Assembly (NCBI RefSeq): GCF_002904335.1 | Contig: NZ_PPHF01000053.1 | Coordinates: 1 to 64,000 of the forward strand | DNA length: 64,000 bases | Direction: 5' to 3' | Origin: Amycolatopsis sp. CA-126428 | GTDB taxonomy: Bacteria > Actinomycetota > Actinomycetes > Mycobacteriales > Pseudonocardiaceae | Shown: positions 61,160 to 64,000 of the stretch, piece by piece | Numbering within the stretch: position 1 is the first letter of the stretch | Layout: each line of letters begins with the position of its first letter | Program-made: the position numbers and the translations under genes | Notes under the pieces: generated by a model | The model's database searches: none | The model's input: only the letters and a program-made list of their open reading frames with translations | Told to the model about the DNA's origin: nothing

Positions 61160-61278
61160 TGGGCCGAGGTGTTGACATCGGTGTTGATGTCGCGGGCTTT
61201 CTCGCGCGTCGGTTGACCGGGCAAAACGTAGCGCTAACGCCGCCGAAATTCTGCCCCTCTCAGCGAGGGACATCATGA
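61156..61278 (+). CDS. 40-residue micro-ORF coupled on both sides
   Basis: The frame begins MMGRGVDIGVDVAGFLARRL at 61156 and ends CPSQRGTS with TGA at 61276-61278. Its ATG overlaps the ATPase stop by four bases, and its stop overlaps the ATG of the replication-relaxation gene by four bases. This exact fit at both ends supports translation. The N-terminal part could be an amphipathic helix. It may only serve to couple translation of the two larger genes. Confidence 0.55.
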   Translation: MMGRGVDIGVDVAGFLARRLTGQNVALTPPKFCPSQRGTS

Positions 61279-62075
61279 CAGCCGCTCGCACCCCCACCCG
61301 TGTCCGTTCCGGCCACATGGTGTGGGTTGCCGAGCGGCTGGGCGAGCGCGATCGGGCCATCTTGGAGACCGTGAACCGGCTGCATCTGGCGACCGGGCTT
61401 CAACTCGAACGGCTCCACTTCACCGAACTTTCCGGACGGTCCCGCGTCGTCAGCCGGTCACGAACGCTCGCCCGGTTGGTGAGCTGGCGCGTGCTCCTGC
61501 CGCTGCCTCGTCGGGTGGGCGGCCCACGGCGAGGCTCAACCGTGACGGTGTTCGCGCTCGACACGGCAGGTGCGCGACTCCTCAAAGCTCATGCGGGACG
61601 AGTACGCCGACCGGGCGCGCCTGGCGAGCGGGTCATGGCGCACATCGTCGCCGTCTCGGAGTTGTACGTCTCGCTGGTCGAGTTCGCGTGCGGCGGGCGG
61701 TACAACTTGCGCACATTCCAGCCTGAGCCTGCGTGCTGGTGGCCGGACGGCCGGGGCGGGGTCCTCAAACCGGACGCCTTCGCGGTGCTCAGCAATGGCC
61801 GGGTGGATCACTTGTGGTGGGTGGAGGTGGACCGGAGCACTGAGAGCTTGCCGACGCTCCGGCGCAAGCTACGCACCTATCTGGACTTCGTGAACCAAGG
61901 TGGCCGTGGTCCTCGGGGCGGCGTGCCGCGTGTACTGGTGACGGTGCTCGATGACGCCCGGTTGACGGCTGTTCAGGGACTCATCCGGGGCTTACCACCG
62001 CCAGCGGCTGAACTGTTCTTCGTTTCGATGCACGACCATGCGGCGTTAGAACTTTCAAAATGGTTTGTTCGGTAA
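61275..62075 (+). CDS. replication-relaxation family protein
   Basis: This 266-residue protein has the actinobacterial Replic_Relax pattern: an N-terminal winged-helix-like part (ERDRAILETVNRLHLATGLQLERLHF, shown here in part as RDRAILETVNRLHLATGLQ), a basic linker, and a C-terminal part with KPDAFAVLSNGRVDHLWWVEVDRSTES, cut to DHLWWVEVDRSTES, and KLRTYLDFV. The E-x-D-R segment recalls a nuclease-like fold. Family members accompany replication and transfer of actinomycete plasmids and integrative elements. It follows the ATPase in the same operon. Confidence 0.85.
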   Translation: MTAARTPTRVRSGHMVWVAERLGERDRAILETVNRLHLATGLQLERLHFTELSGRSRVVSRSRTLARLVSWRVLLPLPRRVGGPRRGSTVTVFALDTAGARLLKAHAGRVRRPGAPGERVMAHIVAVSELYVSLVEFACGGRYNLRTFQPEPACWWPDGRGGVLKPDAFAVLSNGRVDHLWWVEVDRSTESLPTLRRKLRTYLDFVNQGGRGPRGGVPRVLVTVLDDARLTAVQGLIRGLPPPAAELFFVSMHDHAALELSKWFVR

Positions 62076-62090
62076 ATGTTCTAATCATGA

Positions 62091-62116
62091 TTTTTGGTCC
62101 CAATAGGGACCGAAAA
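62091..62116. promoter_or_regulatory. palindromic operator of the XRE-ImmA-recombinase operon
   Basis: TTTTTGGTCCC, AATA, GGGACCGAAAA form an 11-base-arm dyad with one mismatch, 40 bases ahead of the XRE start. The left half and centre (GGTCCCAATA) recur at 58648 in the transfer promoter. Confidence 0.75.
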
Positions 62117-62155
62117 CGTGATATTGTCGAAATAGTAAATGAAGACTTCGCGCCA

Positions 62156-62533
62156 ATGAGCGACAATACATTTAGCAAGTATCTGTATGACCGTCGAACG
62201 AAAGCTGGACTCTCACTCCGGGAACTGTCTCGACTGCTGGGCACGAGTCATTCGTACTTGTCGAGACTCGAAGCGGGCGAGCAGTCGAACCCGTCAACAG
62301 AATTTCTCTTGCGACTGGCTGATGTACTCCATATTGAAGATGTCGCCGAGTTGCTGGCGCTGTTCGGAGCTGATCCAGTAGCCACGTTGCCGCCCGCGCA
62401 AACCTATTTCCGGCGCAAATATGGGCTAAGTGAGCATGATGCCGCATTGCTGGCGCATCTGGTGGAGGACTATGCCAAGTTGCACGAGAGAACAAGTAAC
62501 AATAACCAAGGGGAGAACTCCAATGTTCAATGA
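62156..62533 (+). CDS. XRE-family repressor (ImmR-like)
   Basis: About 125 residues from the ATG at 62156; the longer frame upstream includes the operator and is not used. The N-terminal helix-turn-helix is KAGLSLRELSRLLGTSHSYL then SRLEAGEQSNPSTEFLLRLA. The C-terminal part (about 80-125) is a short helical region that may dimerise. It overlaps the ImmA-type peptidase gene by 11 bases. XRE/ImmA pairs control excision of elements such as ICEBs1, where the peptidase cuts the repressor. Its probable operators are the palindrome just upstream and the related site at 58648. Confidence 0.85.
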   Translation: MSDNTFSKYLYDRRTKAGLSLRELSRLLGTSHSYLSRLEAGEQSNPSTEFLLRLADVLHIEDVAELLALFGADPVATLPPAQTYFRRKYGLSEHDAALLAHLVEDYAKLHERTSNNNQGENSNVQ

Positions 62534-63191
62534 TCTACCTACCTTGCGTGCTCCGGCTGATATTTTGCCTCAGTTAAGAAAGTTGATTCCGCAGCGTCCG
62601 CTCACCTATGGGCAAGCTCTTACGCTCGCCGAGCGCCAGGCTGGCGCGCTTCGACGACTCCTTAATAACAAGCAGGCAGCACTCGACCTCAGCTGGCTGT
62701 TTGCCCTTGAGGAAATCAATGTGACGTTTCGGCCTGAGTTTCGGATGCCTGACCATACGAGCGGCCTAACTACACGCATTAACGATGTCCTCACTATCGT
62801 AATGAACGCCAGCGAGGGGCGGTTGCGTCAGCGCTTCACGCTCGCCCACGAGCTAAAGCACGTGCTCGACTTCGATCTGGTCGATACAACCTACAGCAGG
62901 CTTGGTCGCGGTGACGCCAAGCGTCAGGGCGACCAGATTGAGTGGATATGCAATCGGTTTGCCGCCTGCTTGCTCATGCCGAAAGTCTGGCTGAACCGCC
63001 TTTGGGCGCGCGGCATTCAAGACCCGTTGGCCCTCGCGCACGTTTTTCAGGTATCGGCCGAAGCTATGGCGATCCGACTTGAAACCCTCGGGTTTGTGAG
63101 CGCATCCGAGCCGCCACGCGACACATTCTTTCGCCAAACCATTGTTCCCGATCCGCCGGCCACCGCGCCGATCATATGCTCTATCGCCTAG
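62523..63191 (+). CDS. ImmA/IrrE-family metallopeptidase
   Basis: About 222 residues from the ATG at 62523, after AGGGGAGA. The zinc site is in FTLAHELKHVLDFD (HExxH form HELKH), with a downstream IEWICNRFAACLLMPKVWL in which the glutamate is the probable third ligand (the family motif is E-x2-(C/A)-N-x-FA). The C-terminal part has a helix-turn-helix-like FQVSAEAMAIRLETLG. In the best studied cases the enzyme cleaves the partner XRE repressor after a DNA-damage or cell-signal cue. It lies between repressor and recombinase in one operon. Confidence 0.9.
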   Translation: MFNDLPTLRAPADILPQLRKLIPQRPLTYGQALTLAERQAGALRRLLNNKQAALDLSWLFALEEINVTFRPEFRMPDHTSGLTTRINDVLTIVMNASEGRLRQRFTLAHELKHVLDFDLVDTTYSRLGRGDAKRQGDQIEWICNRFAACLLMPKVWLNRLWARGIQDPLALAHVFQVSAEAMAIRLETLGFVSASEPPRDTFFRQTIVPDPPATAPIICSIA

Positions 63192-63206
63192 AGAGGAAGA
63201 TTGCCC

Positions 63207-64000
63207 ATGTCCGAACGAACACTCAACCGCAGTACTCGCGACACCATCATAAATAAGAAGGGTCGTAAGCGCGCTCTCCGATACCTGCGCGTCTCTACGC
63301 CAAGTCAGGTGAACACCGACTTTAACCCGGAAGGTATTTCGATCCCGGCCCAGCGGGAGGCGACCGACCGGAAGGCCGCCGAGTTGAACGCGGATATTGT
63401 CGATGAGTATGTTGAGCCGGGTCGCACGGCCACGAGTATCGAGAAGCGGCCGGTGTTTCAGCGGATGCTGGCTCGGATTAAAGAGCGCCAAGACGTAGAT
63501 TACATCATCGTCTACCATTTCAATCGGATTTTCCGTAACAGCATTGACGCTGCCATCACCAAACGGGAGCTGGCCAAGTACGGGGTGCGCGTCGTCTCCA
63601 CGGTTATCGACCTTGGCGAGTCGCCCGAAAGCTCGATGATTGAAACCATTTTGCACGCGGTCGATCAGTACCAGTCCGAGGCCAGTGGTGCCGATATTCG
63701 GTATAAGATGGGTGAGAAGGCCAAGCATGGCGGCACACTCGGGCGTGCTCCAATCGGCTACGTCAACGTCATGCTCGATATTGACGGCCGCAAAGTCCGC
63801 TCGGTCGAGCTTGACGTGGAGGGGGAGACAAGCAGGGCTAAGCTCGTGGCACACGGCTTTGAGCTATTTGCCACCGGTCAATACTCCGGCCCGAAGCTCC
63901 TCCAGGCGTTGACAGATGCTGGCCTCAGGACGCGCGGCACAAAAGGTCGCCTGCCGGGTCCGCTGACGCTGAGCAAGTTGTATGAGATGCTGCAAAACCG
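63207..64000 (+). CDS. large serine recombinase (element integrase), N-terminal part, cut by the window edge
   Basis: The frame from ATG 63207 is open to the edge (264 codons). The catalytic domain begins ALRYLRVSTPSQVNTDF, with the nucleophile in YLRVSTPSQ, followed by SIPAQREA, EYVEPGRTATSIEKRPVFQRML in part, and VYHFNRIFRN. The later RYKMGEKAKHGGTLGRAPIGYV is the usual link to the recombinase domain. It should catalyse integration and excision between attachment sites. It starts 15 bases after the peptidase stop, so repressor, peptidase and recombinase form one operon. The zinc-ribbon and C-terminal parts lie outside. Confidence 0.92.
   Translation, partial: MSERTLNRSTRDTIINKKGRKRALRYLRVSTPSQVNTDFNPEGISIPAQREATDRKAAELNADIVDEYVEPGRTATSIEKRPVFQRMLARIKERQDVDYIIVYHFNRIFRNSIDAAITKRELAKYGVRVVSTVIDLGESPESSMIETILHAVDQYQSEASGADIRYKMGEKAKHGGTLGRAPIGYVNVMLDIDGRKVRSVELDVEGETSRAKLVAHGFELFATGQYSGPKLLQALTDAGLRTRGTKGRLPGPLTLSKLYEMLQN

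Larger units (their letters stand above)
50859..64000. mobile_element. left and central part of an integrative conjugative-type element (right end outside window)
   Basis: From about 50.86 kb third-codon A/T rises sharply and genes become short and unfamiliar. The stretch holds element functions: a type IV coupling ATPase, a replication-relaxation protein, small membrane proteins, XRE regulators, an ImmA-type peptidase, and a large serine recombinase at the right edge. No replication initiator, relaxase or tyrosine integrase was recognised. The left limit is set by the host terminator, a dyad at 50859-50891 and the composition change; the right limit is not visible. Cargo includes three low-GC genes of unknown family. 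Confidence 0.75.

Overview
The window looks like chromosome of a high-GC actinomycete, most probably a Pseudonocardiaceae member such as Amycolatopsis. Third codon positions are almost always G or C, GTG starts are common, and the core holds the actinobacterial division and signalling locus: fhaA, fhaB, pstP, rodA, pbpA, pknA, pknB, trpG, crgA, rhomboid and ppiA, with a tRNA-Leu beside fhaA. In mycobacteria this gene set lies close to the replication origin. The genus is an inference from gene content; no rRNA is present.

1-8.8 kb: an operon on the minus strand for a family 5 (peptide/opine-type) ABC importer (binding protein, two permeases, two ATPases), an aldehyde dehydrogenase and an SDR enzyme. 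It is divergent from a FadR-type regulator, with a perfect FadR-like palindrome between them. A patatin-like lipase follows the regulator. 8.8-17.1 kb: a class F sortase with a Ser/Thr-rich exported partner, a PLP transsulfuration-type enzyme, a large exported penicillin-acylase-family protein, an FKBP, two tandem exported trypsin-like proteins and tRNA-Leu(CAG). 17.2-26.7 kb: the tightly overlapping fhaA to pknB cluster for cell-wall growth and Ser/Thr phosphorylation. 26.7-40.7 kb: an EACC1-like orphan, an ABC exporter, trpG, an fprA-like reductase broken by a one-base insertion under an IdeR/DtxR-like box, a sensor kinase/regulator pair divergent from an ABC-2 exporter, a decayed luciferase-like monooxygenase, a class E sortase with a 51-residue membrane partner, crgA, a PH-like membrane protein with two tandem DnaA boxes over its start, rhomboid and ppiA. 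40.7-50.8 kb: PdxH, an exported alpha/beta hydrolase, a P450, a large SARP/AfsR-type regulator and a DrrAB-like exporter.

From about 50.86 kb to the right edge the composition changes: more A/T in third positions, many short genes, genes of unknown family. I read this as the left and central part of an integrative conjugative-type element whose right end lies outside the window. It carries an HEPN-like protein divergent from an uncharacterised protein, a DUF397/XRE pair, an operon headed by a resolvase-fold protein lacking the catalytic serine, small membrane proteins, a type IV coupling ATPase, a replication-relaxation protein, and a terminal operon of XRE repressor, ImmA-type metallopeptidase and large serine recombinase.

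The most interesting signal is a shared operator-like motif. A near-perfect palindrome centred on GGTCCCAATA lies in front of the XRE-ImmA-recombinase operon. The same ten bases lie in the 17-bp spacer of a textbook promoter (TTGACT-N17-TATAAC) in front of the transfer genes. This suggests one protease-controlled repressor switching both excision and transfer. The second is a recombinase-like C-terminal helix-turn-helix orphaned at the left end, next to a dyad at the composition break, which may mean that integration separates the recombinase from its tail. The HEPN-like gene, with a leaderless-looking TATAAT promoter inside a palindrome, is the best defence candidate.
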